From Pezicula radicicola (taxonomy: Eukaryota > Ascomycota > Leotiomycetes > Helotiales > Dermateaceae): a stretch of DNA of 64,000 nucleotides. The stretch lies in NCBI GenBank assembly GCA_003008705.1, contig PDUO01000032.1, forward strand, positions 564,439 through 628,438, read 5' to 3'. The notes under the pieces are model-generated. The model did not search any database. It saw only the letters and a list, made by a program, of their open reading frames with translations, and was not told the DNA's origin. Both the position numbers and the translations under genes were made by a program. Shown here one piece after another: positions 42,861-55,400 of this stretch; position 1 is the stretch's first letter; every line of letters begins with the position of its first letter.

Positions 42861-44684
42861 CTTTGAGGGTTTTGGCTGGTTGGTTAGTTGATTGATGGTT
42901 GTACTAGATATAAGTACTTGTTGTAATAGAGGGGTGTTAGGCGTGTTTGAAGTGGTTTGTTTGGGTATGGTGTCGGTTATTGGGTAAACTAAGTTTGAAG
43001 ATATAAAATCTTTGAGAGTAATTAGTCTTGGGTTTTGTTTGTTTGTGAAGGTTTGATGGAAGAGTTCTTGATTTGGGGGATGGGGAGGTTTGTTTTATAG
43101 TAAGTGAGTGATACCAGTTCAGATGATAATTTGGGGCTAGGAAATAGATTGAAAGAGTCATAAAGTGCTATTTCTCAGTTTGAAAGAAAATTTGTGGGAG
43201 CTAAGTTGACTGGATGATGAGTAGCGTTGTGAATTAGGTACCTAGTTGTAGTAAGAGTTAGCTTATGGTGCTAGTTGGACTTCAGTGGGTTTTTGAAGTA
43301 GACTACCTAGGGATTCTAAATCTATTGCTCTAAGCAATTTTCTTAGTTTAATTGTTTTTGAATAAAAGCTCCTACATATATAGGTTGTTGTAATGAAATA
43401 ATTACCTTACCTGCTTCTAACTTCTCACTACAGGTAAGAGAGTAAATTAAAGAAAATCATTTAGATACTATTATCAGACCTACTCTTTATGTTAGGTAAA
43501 GTATAAAATCGTGCTTCTTTTCAACTCGCTTGGCTACTAAGTACTAAAAATGACTAGCCGAGCTAGCTTACCTGTAAGTCACGCTATAATAGCATGGTGG
43601 ATCAACTATTCGGACTGCGATTAAAACTCGGTAAGAAAAAATCATTAGTAAAGTTTTGACAGTTTGACTGTCTAGTGTCCTGAGAATTACTGCAAAGAAT
43701 TTTCGAGTAGCTACCCCGTAGAGACACAATCGTTGCTGTGCTAGTGTAGACCGTTAGTTTTGATAGAAATTGACATGAATTATTCGACTATGTAAGTTCC
43801 TTATTATGAAACTATCAAGGGAAAATATATAAAGTGACTTCTATAGATATAAGCTTTTAAATCAAAGACTTAAATCAAATAAATAACTAAAGTCAAGTGA
43901 ATCACTTAAAAAAGTGAGTTGCTTAATTAAAAAAACTTACCTATGCTCTTATAAGGCTGTTACTTTAGATCATTTTATAGTCACGTGGTAAGGACTGCAT
44001 TCTATGGAGGCAATTTCAATTTCTATAAGAAACTGTAATATTATATTCGGGAAGGAACAAGAGTCTCCAGATGGACCTATTGTAGGGTGGATTAGATTAA
44101 TGAGATGGTCATGTGACCAATCCTAGTAACAATTGTCTTCACTACTTAACACTTGCAATAATAGACTGATGTAGACAAAAGGAGGCAGACAGAAAGCACT
44201 TGGCGCCGGTCTAGACGAGATCAAAGTTATTCTACTCAAGAAACGTAACCTAACATAGCGCCATCCTTCTAGAATCGAGAACCCCCGAAAGTCACCAGTT
44301 GCTCCCCAGAATGGAAACAGTTTGTGTTGCAGTATCGGAACTATACGACTTGGCCAATACGGATGCTTCCCCCCGAAAGTATCTGTACGGTGACGCGCTA
44401 GCCCTACTTTGGCATGTGATTGAGTATAGGAGACTTCCTAATTATTTCTCCGTGATATAGTGAGGGGGAAAATCCCCTGAGATCGAGCAAGACAAAAGGA
44501 AAATGATCAAGACGATTATGCCATTGTCCATTTCTACAGCAAGAGATAAATGGGATACCTAAGATATGGTAACCGAACACTGGTCGTAGAATAAAAGTGT
44601 ATTCTAAGGAAGCTTATGACCCAAACGCCTGCCAGGTGCGCCATCCAAACTCCAAACCCATCATAATCAAGTCTATCCGGGTAT
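42861..44684. other. intergenic, AT-rich
   Basis: 1.8 kb without a credible gene between the secreted protein and VPS24. Short ACTT/AAGTGA-type words recur around 43850-43930. Confidence 0.45.
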
Positions 44685-45451
44685 TCAGCTCTTTAGAGCC
44701 TCCAAACGGCCACGCATTTGATCGAGCATGGCCTCAGCATCTTCGTCTTCTTCCTCCTCGACCGCAGGCGCAGCTTGTACAGGCGTAGTATCGACCGGTG
44801 TAGCAGCAACCTTACCCATTCTATCCTGTAGGATTTCACCAAGCACCTTGTCGACCTCTTCCTCAGCCTCTTCGTCCTCTTCTTCCATACTATCTGGCAG
44901 ACTATCCCCCACCATCTCCTCAATTATCCCCGCCTTCATAAGTTCTTGACTTAATTCCCGCATTGTGCCAGTTAACTCTGGAAGTCGTACGAGGCTGTTG
45001 ACATCCTTCATGATGCCTACGCTCGCCCTAATACTGCCCTCAATCTTGCGAACAGCAAAGGCTTCTGTGACCTGCATGGCAACACTATTAAGCTGAGCCT
45101 TGGATGTCACTAATCGATTTGACGTTTTCCGTGTCCTAATCAGTTCCCGAGCAAATATGCGCATATCTTGCTGTGCTTGCTTGGTTTGGGAGGGGTTGCG
45201 TTGCGCGCGTCGGGAGGCTTGGGTAATGAGGGTCTTGGTCTTGTTCTCGACGACTTTGAGCTGTGCGATGTCGCGATCGAGCTTGCGAGTGTTTTGTCGT
45301 ATTAATTGGTTGCATTTTCTTACCTAGGGAGGGTTAGATAGCTATTCTCTATTCTCTTAGTGGGCAGAAGGGCAGAAGGGCAGAAGATGGGGGATCGACT
45401 GACTTGCGCCTGCGGGTCAGGCTTCCAGAAGACAGCTTTGATTGTCTCCAT
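44685..45451 (-). CDS. VPS24: ESCRT-III subunit Vps24/CHMP3
   Basis: Exon 1 45451-45404 (METIKAVFWKPDPQAQ), GTCAGT donor, CCTAG acceptor, exon 2 45323-44685, phase 0; 228 residues. Vps24 assembles with Snf7 and Vps2 on endosomal membranes to bud vesicles into multivesicular bodies and recruits Vps4. The sequence has the family's basic N-terminal Snf7 helices (VRKCNQLIRQNTRKLDRDIA, SRRAQRNPSQTKQAQQDMRI, KTSNRLVTSKAQLNSVAMQV), then an acidic linker (MEEEDEEAEEEVDK), and a C-terminal MIT-interacting helix (AEAMLDQMRGRLEALKS). Length is as in other fungi. The first exon is short and its donor is GTCAGT, not the usual GTAAGT. Upstream, the gene is divergent to p23 with about 600 bp between. Confidence 0.92.
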
Positions 45452-46053
45452 GATCTGCAGAGTGCTGTAAAAGGCGTTTGTTGAGAGACTCCTCTGCTAC
45501 CAGTATTCTGCAGCGATGTATCCTCTCGTATCACGTTTCATAGACTGGAGTCTGGGATGGTGGAGTGGGCTGTTGGTTTGTGCTTGGAAGGAGTCGTGGG
45601 TTGTTGCCCTCTGGCGCTTGGCTTCTCGCTTGGACCAAAGTGACGTTGAGGTTCTCGAAAGAACGTGGGGCAGGCCAGAGAAAATAAAAGGGACGGACAG
45701 CTGCTGGATACCTACCCACTGTGTGAGGTCCATTGTAGCAGAAGGACGAACAGGAGACCCTCGTAGAATTAAGAAACCAATTTGTTGAATCCCAGTGCAC
45801 ACGCTGACACGGCGCTCTCCTTGAATTTCAGGCGTGGTTTGCCTAGCTGGGAGCTGCAGATTCTCGTCCTTCTCTAGAAGTCGACCAGGTTCCATTTGCA
45901 GCCTCGTGGATTTCAGCTCCTCGCTCCGCACAGAAACAAACATCCAACTTTCACAAATAATATCTACGACCGACCATCACCACCTCTACCCCCCAAATCC
46001 CTCTTGCTTCTTTGTCCATTCACCCGACACCATCCTAATCACTTCTATCAACC

Positions 46054-46997
46054 ATGTCTGAAGCAACTGCAACCCCCGAAGGTAAGCTGCTTCCCTCTAT
46101 CTATCAACACCCCCGAGGCACAGCCAGGGAGAGCCCCAGGCTGCAGCCGATCAACAAAACAAAACACGCAGAGTTCTGTCACTATGACGAGAAACTCTCT
46201 TGTACTCTCTGCCCGCGCAATGCATCAAGCTAACATCTTCAAGTCCTCTGGGCCCAGCGGTCATCCAAGACTGAAGCTGCGAAGAACTTCATCTACCTCA
46301 CCATCACCGTTCCCGATTGTCCGCCCTCAAACCTCAAGCTTGACATCAAGTCACAGGGACTCTCTTTCAAGGGTCATTCGGATTCTCTCAAGCGCTCGTA
46401 TGCTGTTGACCTCGAATTCTACGACGAAATTGACGAGAAGGAGACCAAGATGAACCACACGGCCAAGAATATCCAGATGGTCCTGAGAAAGAAGGAGCTC
46501 AAGGAGGAGTTCTGGCCAAGACTGTTAAAGGATGCCAAGAAGGTTCACTTCCTCAAGACTGATTTCGACAAATGGGTTGATGAGGATGAGCAAGACGAGG
46601 CTCCTGAGGAGGACTTGGCCAACATGGGCGGAATGGGTAAGTCTTCACAGCTACCAGAAGCAGCGATTACATCATGCTAACATATTTATAGGCGGCATGC
46701 CAGGAATGGGAGGTTAGTAACATCATTCTCAGTTTGCCCCCTCCCCCCCCTCTTTCTTTCTGACTTTTCTCCAAAATTATAGACATGAGCTCAATGATGG
46801 GTGGAGCAGGTGGAGACTTCGGCGGCATCGATTTCTCAAAGCTCGGCGGCGCTGGTATGGAGGGTATGGGTGACATGCCTGAGGAGGGAGATGATGACGA
46901 CGATGATGATGATGATGAAGATATGCCAGCTCTTGAAGGTGATGACGAGAGTGCAGAGGCTACCCCAGCCAAGGCTAAGATCGAGGAGGTCAAGTAA
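46054..46997 (+). CDS. SBA1: Hsp90 co-chaperone p23/Sba1, four exons with a 21 nt microexon
   Basis: Exons 46054-46081, 46244-46636, 46692-46712 and 46783-46997 sum to 657 nt, 218 residues, phase 1 at each join. p23 binds ATP-bound Hsp90 in the cytosol and nucleus and slows its cycle. The CS domain occupies about 9-110: VLWAQRSSKTEAAKNFIYLT, LKLDIKSQGLSFKG, YAVDLEFYDEIDEKETK, NIQMVLRKKELKEEFWPRLL. The W-P-R-L-L and VDEDEQDE features are typical. The tail is Gly/Met-rich (GGMPGMGDMSSMMGGAGG) then very acidic (eight or more Asp in a row). The third exon is only 21 nt (GGMPGMG) between two short introns; skipping or using it would shorten or keep the Gly/Met stretch without changing frame. Confidence 0.9.
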
Positions 46998-48125
46998 GCA
47001 TTTCGTCGTGATGCCTCGTCTAGATGGAGGCGCTAGGGCGTTTGCTTGCTTTCCTGGATTGGCTACATAATCAGATATGCAAAGCTTGCCATCTGAGTAA
47101 TGAATCATTGGTGGGACTGGGTAACGACACTGCAGAAAGGGGCTTGGTACATCAATTGTTCCATTTCGTAGGAGCGACGATCTTTTCTACTGGTTGGTGT
47201 CTTTGTGAATAGTCAAGAGAAGAAAAAGCATCAAGAGTTCTTTCAAATCACATTCAAAGTGTCTGTGCGTTTGATTATCTTGTTTTCTTGTTGGTTACCA
47301 AGGAGCTGGTTTGTGCCAGATTGTGAGATTGTGAGGAGTGATTGTTGCAAATCTGCATGCACACGCGTAAATGTTTTGTTCTTTTTCTCCGTATCTAAAA
47401 TCTGATACCAGGTGGGTTTTCGAGTCGAGATATATAGTACTCACGATCCTACCTAAGCGGCGGAGGTCTTCGTTTCCTTGGCGCAACCGACAACATTACG
47501 AGCGAACAAATCAGAGAGCTACAACCCAAAAATACCTCCTCCCACCCCCTGGAATTTATATTTATCCATAAACTCAACTATCGATCCTCTCTTTCTCCCT
47601 CTCTCCCTCCTTCATCCCTTTCTTCAAAATTTCCCTTTTTTCCGAAATCAAAGGAATTCCTAGGACCGATCTGGTGGACCCTTTGCATCAGTTCGATATT
47701 TGATATTCCGATATTTCGATAGATTGGTAGACCGATGTGTGTGCGGGTGGATGATTATATATCTTTGAGGGAACTACTGTATTTTTTTTCTCTTGTCCGT
47801 TGTTAGGCTACGTTGGTGTGTATTTGATATTTTTGCTTTGGAATTTCGTGGGTATATAGGTATTTGGGTATCTGGGTAGGGTAGAGGGTTAGGGAGGTGT
47901 TTTTGGTATGTGGATTTGTTTTACTTTTTTTACTTTCTGTTTTTGTTTTTGTTCTTGGAAAGAAGAGGGGGTAGAGGGGAGGGTCTTTGATGGGTAAGTG
48001 GGTGGGAGTAGTTTGTGGAGGTTATGTTATAGGAGATTGGGTTGATGGGGAAGCGAAGGAGTGTTTGGTATTGGTTATTGTTTAGCTTGCTGATATTATT
48101 GTAGGTACCGTACTGTAGTTTCGAG
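46998..48125. other. intergenic, with GATATT-type direct words
   Basis: 3' region of p23 followed by a pyrimidine-rich tract (47560-47650) and clustered CGATATTT words at 47691-47723. No gene seen. Confidence 0.4.
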
Positions 48126-48671
48126 ATGGGCATGTATTTACGATATACTACTGGTCGAATAGGAGGGAGGAGGCCTTTGTCTTATTCTGTTTTTGCTGGG
48201 TTTCTGAGACCTACGACTGGTACGATAGGGAGACTGTTGCCGATTCGATGGAATGGTGGATATAGTGAATGTTTGGTATTGAGATCGGAATCGGAATCAG
48301 GGTCAGGCTCAGGCTCAGGCTCAATATCTGAGAAGAAAAATATTTCAACTTCAACTTCGACTTCGATTTCAAACCTGGAGCCGGAGCCGGTGCTGGAAGA
48401 ATCTCAGGTTTTCGTAAAGGTTGATGGTTGTAGTTTAACGGGAGGAGGAGGGGGAAGAGATGGAGGTGGTGATGGTGATGGTGGGGGAGAGACGTATACG
48501 AGTCGTGATGCGGCGGTGTTTTCGGAGAGGGGGGCTTGTGTTACTGCTATGGCGAGAGAGGATGCTGTGGTACATATGAAGTCTGACTTGGGTGGTAGAG
48601 AGAAGGGAATTGGGGAGGATAGTGTGGAGCGGGAGACTGGGGAGGCTGGGGAGGATAAGAAGGATAGCTAA
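48126..48671 (+). CDS. low-complexity hypothetical protein, doubtful
   Basis: ATG 48126 opens 181 codons. Content is dominated by low-complexity runs: alternating SESESGSGSGSGS, STSTSTSIS, and GGGGGRDGGGDGDGGG. The ends (MGMYLRYTTGRIGGRRPLSY, EKGIGEDSVERETGEAGEDK) show no known domain. Purine-rich DNA tends to keep such frames open by chance, so it may be an untranslated or antisense region. It lies between p23 and the GMC gene without clear promoter or splice signals. Confidence 0.25.
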   Translation: MGMYLRYTTGRIGGRRPLSYSVFAGFLRPTTGTIGRLLPIRWNGGYSECLVLRSESESGSGSGSGSISEKKNISTSTSTSISNLEPEPVLEESQVFVKVDGCSLTGGGGGRDGGGDGDGGGETYTSRDAAVFSERGACVTAMAREDAVVHMKSDLGGREKGIGEDSVERETGEAGEDKKDS

Positions 48672-49504
48672 GGGAGGTTATAAAGGGCTTAGAGGGATTG
48701 GGAGGTTTAGGTGAGTTTGGGGGAAGCTTTCGGAGGCTTGGATGGGGGGATTGGAAGGGAGGGGAGTAGAGGGCGAGAGGTATACAGTGCTTGATGCTGT
48801 GGGGTTTTGTGGGGTGGTGGTATGGGGTTATAGGTTAGAAATGATTTGAAGGAGGGAACCTTGACTAGAGTTAGGAGGGGTGGGTTTCAACAGGCTGCTA
48901 GTTGGAGGGAAGGAGGAGGCGCTTGGTGTTGTCGATGGAGGAAACGGTGTGGGTGGAGGAAATGGTAGGGGGGAAGAAGTGATGGGTATATCTGTTGATA
49001 TCTTGATATCTCATGTCTCTGAGATCTTGGAGGTTTGATGAAAGGATATATAGGCTGTATGTCCTGAAGGATGCCTCCGACGTTTATAGATTAAACATGG
49101 GAATCCTGATTTGGTTTCATTACGTAGCTGGCTTGATTTACACTGTACGTCACTTATCTTACACCAACTTGATTAGTGCTTTAAAATTTCTTAGCTTCGT
49201 TATATTGTTTTTTTTATGCAACTCACTTGATTTAAATAACTACATGCGCTCTTGTGGTATATTGAATACTTATCTATACTCAGTAGTTAAAAGGTCTATT
49301 AGTGGACCTGCCTCATCATTTGTGACTCGCTTTTGATGAAATATAGCCGATAATTCCCTGCCGTAAAAAAAATAACGCAATCAAGTCTCTCATTTGCTAC
49401 ATTTTATGCATGGAATAGTGCTTTCATCCCATTGCCAAGTATACGTGCATTAGTTGCAGTAAGCAGTAATCTTACAATTTGGGAATTGCGGGGTATCGCA
49501 TCTC

Positions 49505-49512
49505 TATAAATA
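49505..49512 (+). promoter_or_regulatory. TATA box of the GMC oxidoreductase gene
   Basis: TATAAATA lies about 70 bp upstream of the ATG at 49582, in a normal position for a fungal promoter. Confidence 0.45.
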
Positions 49513-49581
49513 CTTTATACCTCCCCAACCTATCTATTACATTTTGTGTTCTTTGAACTTCGTCCTGAATCAAGTGTGACA

Positions 49582-51856
49582 ATGTACCAATTTTCTATTT
49601 TCTTACTTACAGTCTTGTGTTCATCGGTTATAGAAGCACGTATACCTTTCCATGGCATGGTTGTCCGAGATGCCTCTTATATCTCGAACTCTTACGATTA
49701 TGTGATTGTTGGAGGCGGTTTAAGTGGTTTGGTGGTTGCTAATAGGCTGAGTGAAAATCCAAGTACGTAGCTCCGATGTTTTAGTGTTAGTCTAATTTGC
49801 TTATTCATTAGCAACGACTGTACTCGTGATAGAGGCAGGAGGGTTGTAAGTTACACAAGAGTTTATAGTCCGAGAAACTCTTCTGCTTTGTTGTTTTCAT
49901 CTCTTGAATCATTTACTGAACCAATCGTAGCGATAATGGTGAAGACATTCTCACAATCCCCCTCCTAACGACAGGAAACGTACCCACCCTAAGCCACGGG
50001 CCAAGCGGAACAAAATACGATTGGAATCTAACAGGAACGCCACAAGCCACACTTCAAAATCGGTCCATCAAAACGCCTGCTGGAAAAGTGGTTGGTGGCG
50101 GAAGTCTCATAAATGGAATGGTTTATAATCGTGGTTCTAGAACTGAATATGATCGTTGGGAAGAATTAGGTAATCCTGGTTGGAATTTCGACGGTTTGCT
50201 TCCTTATTTTAAGAAAGCTGAGGTTTTTACACCGCCAAGTTTGGAATTGGAGAGTGAATGGGGGATTGGGTATGAGGCTGATTTTCATGGGGAAGAGGGC
50301 TTCGTGGAGAGTAGTTTTCCGAGATTTGTTTGGCCTTCTACTCGTATGTGATACTTTCTTTTCTTTTCTTTTGTGTGAGAGAGAGAGGGATTTAATAGCG
50401 TGTAATAGGGAATTTCATAAATGCTATGATTGAACTTGGGATTTCGATACTCAAGGATTCAATGGGTGGGAATGCTGTTGGTGCATATTGGTATACATTA
50501 TCACTAAACCCGCAGAACGAAACTCGATCTTCCTCAAAAGGATTCTATAATTCAGCTCAGGAACGGCAAAACCTTCACTTATTATGTTATTCTCAAGTTA
50601 CAAAAATACTTATTAGTAAGGAGGAATCTGGAAGTCTTGTTGCTACTGGAGTTGAATTTTCAGTTGATGGGACAGAGACGCTGAGCCGGAATGTTAGTGC
50701 TAATAAGGAAGTTGTTTTGGCTGCGGGTACTTTACATACGCCGCAGCTTTTGCAGCTTTCTGGTATTGGGGATGCTGGCCATTTGAAGGGGTTGGGTATT
50801 GAGCCTTTGGTTGATTTACCGGGTGTTGGGGAGAATTATCAGGATCATGTTCTTCTTGCTACGGTACATACTGGTATGTATAATCATTTCGTTTAATAAG
50901 CGATGAGACCATATATTCAAGAGTAGTAACTAACAGTAGATCTATAGTTGACATCGCAGTCAATACTGGAAACTTCAGTAACGCAACTTGGAATGTAGAA
51001 CAACGAGCCCTTTATGATACCAAGCGAGAAGGTATATCAAAAGACCATATTTGCGTGCATACTTCATCAATATATCTAAAACATTACTAGGGCCATACAC
51101 CACAGCAAGCGGAAACCTAGTAGCATTTCTCCCCCTTTCAATATTCGCCAATTCTCTAAACATCTCCAACCTCCAATCCCAAGCAACAACCCAATCACCA
51201 ACACAATATCTCCCTCCAGACCTCGATTCCACAATCCTCGAAGGTTACAAACTTCAACATTCTCTCTTAGTACGTGATTTGTCCTCAAGTATCTCAGCAC
51301 ATATGGAATTTATCTTGAGCGATTCAATTATAATCCCCGTCCTCCAACAACCATTCTCCCGAGGTTCCATCCGGATAAACAGCACATCACCATTCACACA
51401 ACCATCCATAGACCCTCGCTACCTATCAAACCCCTTAGATCTCTCTTTGCTCGTTTCCGCTGTCCAATACACTAGAAATATAAGAGATACGAATTCTTTA
51501 ACGGAGATTGGGATTATGGAAGTGTTTCCTGGTGTGACGGTTCAGGCGGAAAATGATGTTGAAGAGTGGGTTAGGGGAAATGCCCAAACTATTCATCATC
51601 ATGTTGGGACGGCTAGTATGTTACCGAGGGAATTTGGTGGTGTTGTTGATGGGAATTTGAGGGTGTATGGTGTTGGGGGGTTGAGGGTTGTGGATGCTAG
51701 TGTGATTCCTATGTTGCCTGCTGCGCATATTCAGGGGACTGTTTATGCTGTTGCTGAGAAGGTGAGTTTTTGGTTTTGATTTTGATTTGATTTTTGGTTT
51801 GCAATATTGATGATTGTTGGTGATTTTAGGCTGCTGATTTGATCAAGTCGATATGA
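49582..51856 (+). CDS. secreted GMC oxidoreductase, seven exons
   Basis: Exons 49582-49762, 49812-49845, 49931-50343, 50409-50873, 50948-51031, 51091-51761 and 51830-51856 sum to 1875 nt, 624 residues. The start MYQFSIFLLTVLCSSVIEA is a signal peptide, so the enzyme is exported. The FAD-binding motif VIVGGGLSGLVVANRL is near residue 40, the second flavin block TPAGKVVGGGSLINGMVYNR near 130, and the GMC signature 2 NKEVVLAAGTLHTPQLLQLS near 310. The C-terminal active-site region reads TIHHHVGTASMLPREFGGVV, with LRVVDASVIPMLPAAHIQGT closing the flavin site. Such enzymes oxidise alcohols, aldehydes or sugars with oxygen and make H2O2; the substrate cannot be read from sequence. A glucose-methanol-choline family call is firm; aryl-alcohol oxidase and sugar dehydrogenase are both possible. 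Confidence 0.9.
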
Positions 51857-52435
51857 GGTTATGGGAGGTTGGTCTTGATCGTGGGTGGAAGGGTTTCTAT
51901 TAATGATTGTTAATAATCCTTCGGGATGAGATTCTCGTTAAATAGTGAACATAGAAGTCAAGTAAAGGCTAGGTAAGTAAATATTAGTGATAAGTTGAAT
52001 TTCCAGGATAAACCCCAATAGTTATTTCTGAAGTTGTAAATACACTCTTCGCTTTACAATAGGTATCAAGCAAGCTAGAAAAGTCCCTTTCCTTCTATAT
52101 AATATTTACAAAGATATTTTGACAACGGTTCTCATATCAACTTCGTTTTACCTTATTGTAAGGAAATTCTTTATCCCTACCAAGGTCTTAAGCGAGCAAT
52201 GCTACTTAGAATCGAAGTTCGCAGGTTGAGATTCAAGATTATTGACTTGGCGCTATAATTCTGGCCCTTAGTTAGGCACGATTTGTGGTCACGCAAGAAC
52301 CCAATATGCCACTATGCTTCTAGGTGGCCTGTTAGATGGTTTGGGCTGAAAACCCTCTACAGAACACATCCTAAAATTCAATGGAATCTAGCTCTTGAAG
52401 AACTTCTTGATAATTATTTTCAAATTAAGTCGCAT
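51857..52435. other. intergenic (convergent 3' ends)
   Basis: No gene seen. 3' ends of the GMC and ankyrin genes face each other. Confidence 0.5.
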
Positions 52436-55400
52436 CTATTCGATAATATCCTCTCCACGCCACACATCTTCCTCATCCCTGAAATCCAAAACCTCCCGTC
52501 CTTCACTTCCAAAGACGCTCGTTGCCACTGAACCATTCTGTTGAATCCAATGATCAACGTTCCCGTAGGACACTTGATTCCCAACTCCATAATTATCATG
52601 ATGGTTGCCGTTGAAACTGGCCCATACATTCTCGGCGGGCATCTCAAGAGTAGATGTGGTGTCCGCATTAAGCCAATTTCCATACAAGTCGTATCCTGAC
52701 TCGTGTGTTTCGGTTCCTATGATCTCCATGGTTGTTCCAAGATAGCTCTCTTGTTGTGAAGTAGCCGGCCATTGCTCTGGAAAACCGTCATAGTTCAATC
52801 TTTGCCTCGCTTCCTGGTCATCCCGTTCATCCAGGATAATATCCTCATTCATACCGGCATCCGAAATGTTGAGATGCTCCCTATTTTGGTTGTCACTCTC
52901 ATCATCCTCTTGACTCTCGTCATCCTCTTCACTCTCATCGTACCCAGTCTCTTCATAGATGATATCCTCAAGTTCAAGCCATGCAATCCCGGACCGAGCA
53001 TAAACCATCTTGGGATCGTAACCGCAAGTTTCCAATGCTTCCCTCCACTTTTTGTCTTCTTTGCAAACTCCTGCTATGTGTGACAGGCTTAGACCCGAGT
53101 GCTTAGGAAGGCGTTTGTGAATATCATCGATATTTTGGATTCCTTGTATCAAAAGCTTCTGCATCGTTTCAGGTTTCCACTGTTGTGGCCATGATTTAAG
53201 AGACTGGTGAAGAGTTTCGATCAGCTCGTCTTCAACACTAACTTCCTCCAGTTCTTCCCATTCCACCATTGACTTTGCGTACACTTCCTGCGGCGAGTAG
53301 CCACAAATTTCCAAAGCCTCTCGCCAACTTCTTTCATAATTTCCTCTTCGGGCCATGGAACAAGGGGTTTCTCCCGATCTAGCACGAGCTAATAAATCTG
53401 CACCAGCGTGGATCATATCAACTACTAGACTTGTGAGAACATGGCGGGGGCGATAGATGAGTATTTCTCTCTCGTAATATTGGTGCTTGAATACATGATG
53501 AAGACATGTATACCCAGAGTGGTCTTTGGCCGAAGTGCTCGCACCATGTTTAAGTAGTAAAGCTGCTTGTTCAAAGGAGGTTTCAACAAAATTAATCACT
53601 AGAGAGATTCCAGGATCGCAGGCGTTGTCAAGTGCATACAATAGAGCCGTCATGCCTCTTCTTTCACGTTGCTCTAAATCTAAAAGAATTCCGCCATCGT
53701 TCAGAAATTGACGTAATGATTCCTAGTAAAGTTTTAGCATGACCCTGTTGGTGATTATATCTTTTCAAATGTGATGATGTACCGTATTTAAAGTTGAAAT
53801 AACTTGAAGGAGGACGGCTTCCTCGTAGCTACCTGTTGCTTCTAAGTTACAGGCAGTAGGGTCCGCTCCAGCTTCTATCAGTAGGCGTCGACATTTTCTG
53901 AGATCCTCCTCCACTTTCTCCCAATACTCCGTAAGCTCCTTGTCTAGGTAGGATGTCATGGGAGTGAATGCTAGCGCTGTAAATATAGGAAACCTTATAT
54001 TTATTCATGCTGTCAGCTTGATATCTTGCGCAAGCCTAGTTATAAGTGTTCTACTTATGAGAACTCACATCCCGATCTCATCGTTGCGTATCTCCCAACT
54101 ATTAACATCAGCACCTTTAGAAACAAGAAAATTACATATGTGGTACTGCGTGTGACAAAATCTTCCTTGGGTCAAGCAATACTATCTCTAGGTTAGTTGT
54201 TGTAATAGATTGAAGTTGGATCTTGGTCTTACTCCAAGTAAAGATTGGCCTCTTGTGTTACAGTCTGTCAAGGACGCCAATCCGTCCTGTAATATACGGA
54301 CAAGCCCATCTAGATCTCCTGATTTTATAATTTTAAACACCTCCGAGTCGTCTGGGATGACCGCATGAAACGACAGCGTAGGTGCAAAAGAGAACGAGCC
54401 ATTTTTCATCGTATTCTGAACGAAAAATGCGCGGATTTTCAGATTTCCTTTCTTTCTCTTTGTTTTTGGTAAAAGTGTCAACGTTCCTGCAAATGTCTGT
54501 TCCATGGCATCATTTGAGGATCGACTTAATTGTGAATCTTTTTGGGCGGTGTTTGATGCTACTACCATGGTTGTAATAGCCAAAGAACCAGCAGGCGTGT
54601 CGAAGACTCTGTTTTGAGATGTAAGACGGCGTCCATTTGGAATACGGTCTTTCTGCCAATCTATATAGAATAAGCTTTCCCCCTCATATAAATGTAGAGT
54701 TGCTTACTATGAGTACTTATTTGAACAGTCTGTGAAGATTCGAGGATGCCCCGAATTCTCTTCACCGCAAGCCTTTGCTGGACGCCTCTATTAAGTTCGG
54801 CAGCTTCCTCGTCGTCGCTATCACTACGTTTCCTTTTGTGATTTGCTTCGTGCAGGTCTGGGAGGCTGATATGTTCGAGTAGCCCTTTTAGAATGCTGAC
54901 AATATCCTCCGTTATCAGTTGAGCTTCAAAAGATCCTATATTCAAATCCCCTTCCCCTTCATTGTGGATTGCATAGAGGCGGTCTATGCAATCGTGGAGT
55001 TGTCCACTGAGGCATTCCGTAGAGCTGTCGTTTTTTATAGTGTCCAACTGCCGTTGGAGTTCACACATCATCTGTTGTAAGACATGGGACCGGTCGTGGG
55101 ACTTGCTAAACTCTGCCGTAAGAGATTGTTGTAATGCCTCAAAAGTCCCTCGGACTTGATGCTGTAGTACTGCTGTGTCTCTCCCGAGACCTTCAAATCC
55201 TGTTTCTAATTCCTTAGTGTGTCGATTCGAAATTTCTTTGGCCTGATCAATGTGTGCAGAGAAGTTTTGTCTGAATTCAGTTGTCGAAGTCTGGACATGA
55301 GTTGAGACTTGGGTTATGCGTTTATTGACCTCTGATGTGGAATTCTCATTGAATATGCGCTGTTCTGTCTGCTGCTTACTTGGAAAGGTCAGAATATATT

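Noticed and set aside
45497..45943. 148-residue open frame upstream of VPS24
   Set aside because: No domain, no splice support, and it overlaps the promoter and leader regions of VPS24 and p23; composition is not protein-like.
49013..49336. 107-codon open frame before the GMC gene
   Set aside because: Hydrophobic low-information sequence without conserved features, in the promoter region of the GMC gene.
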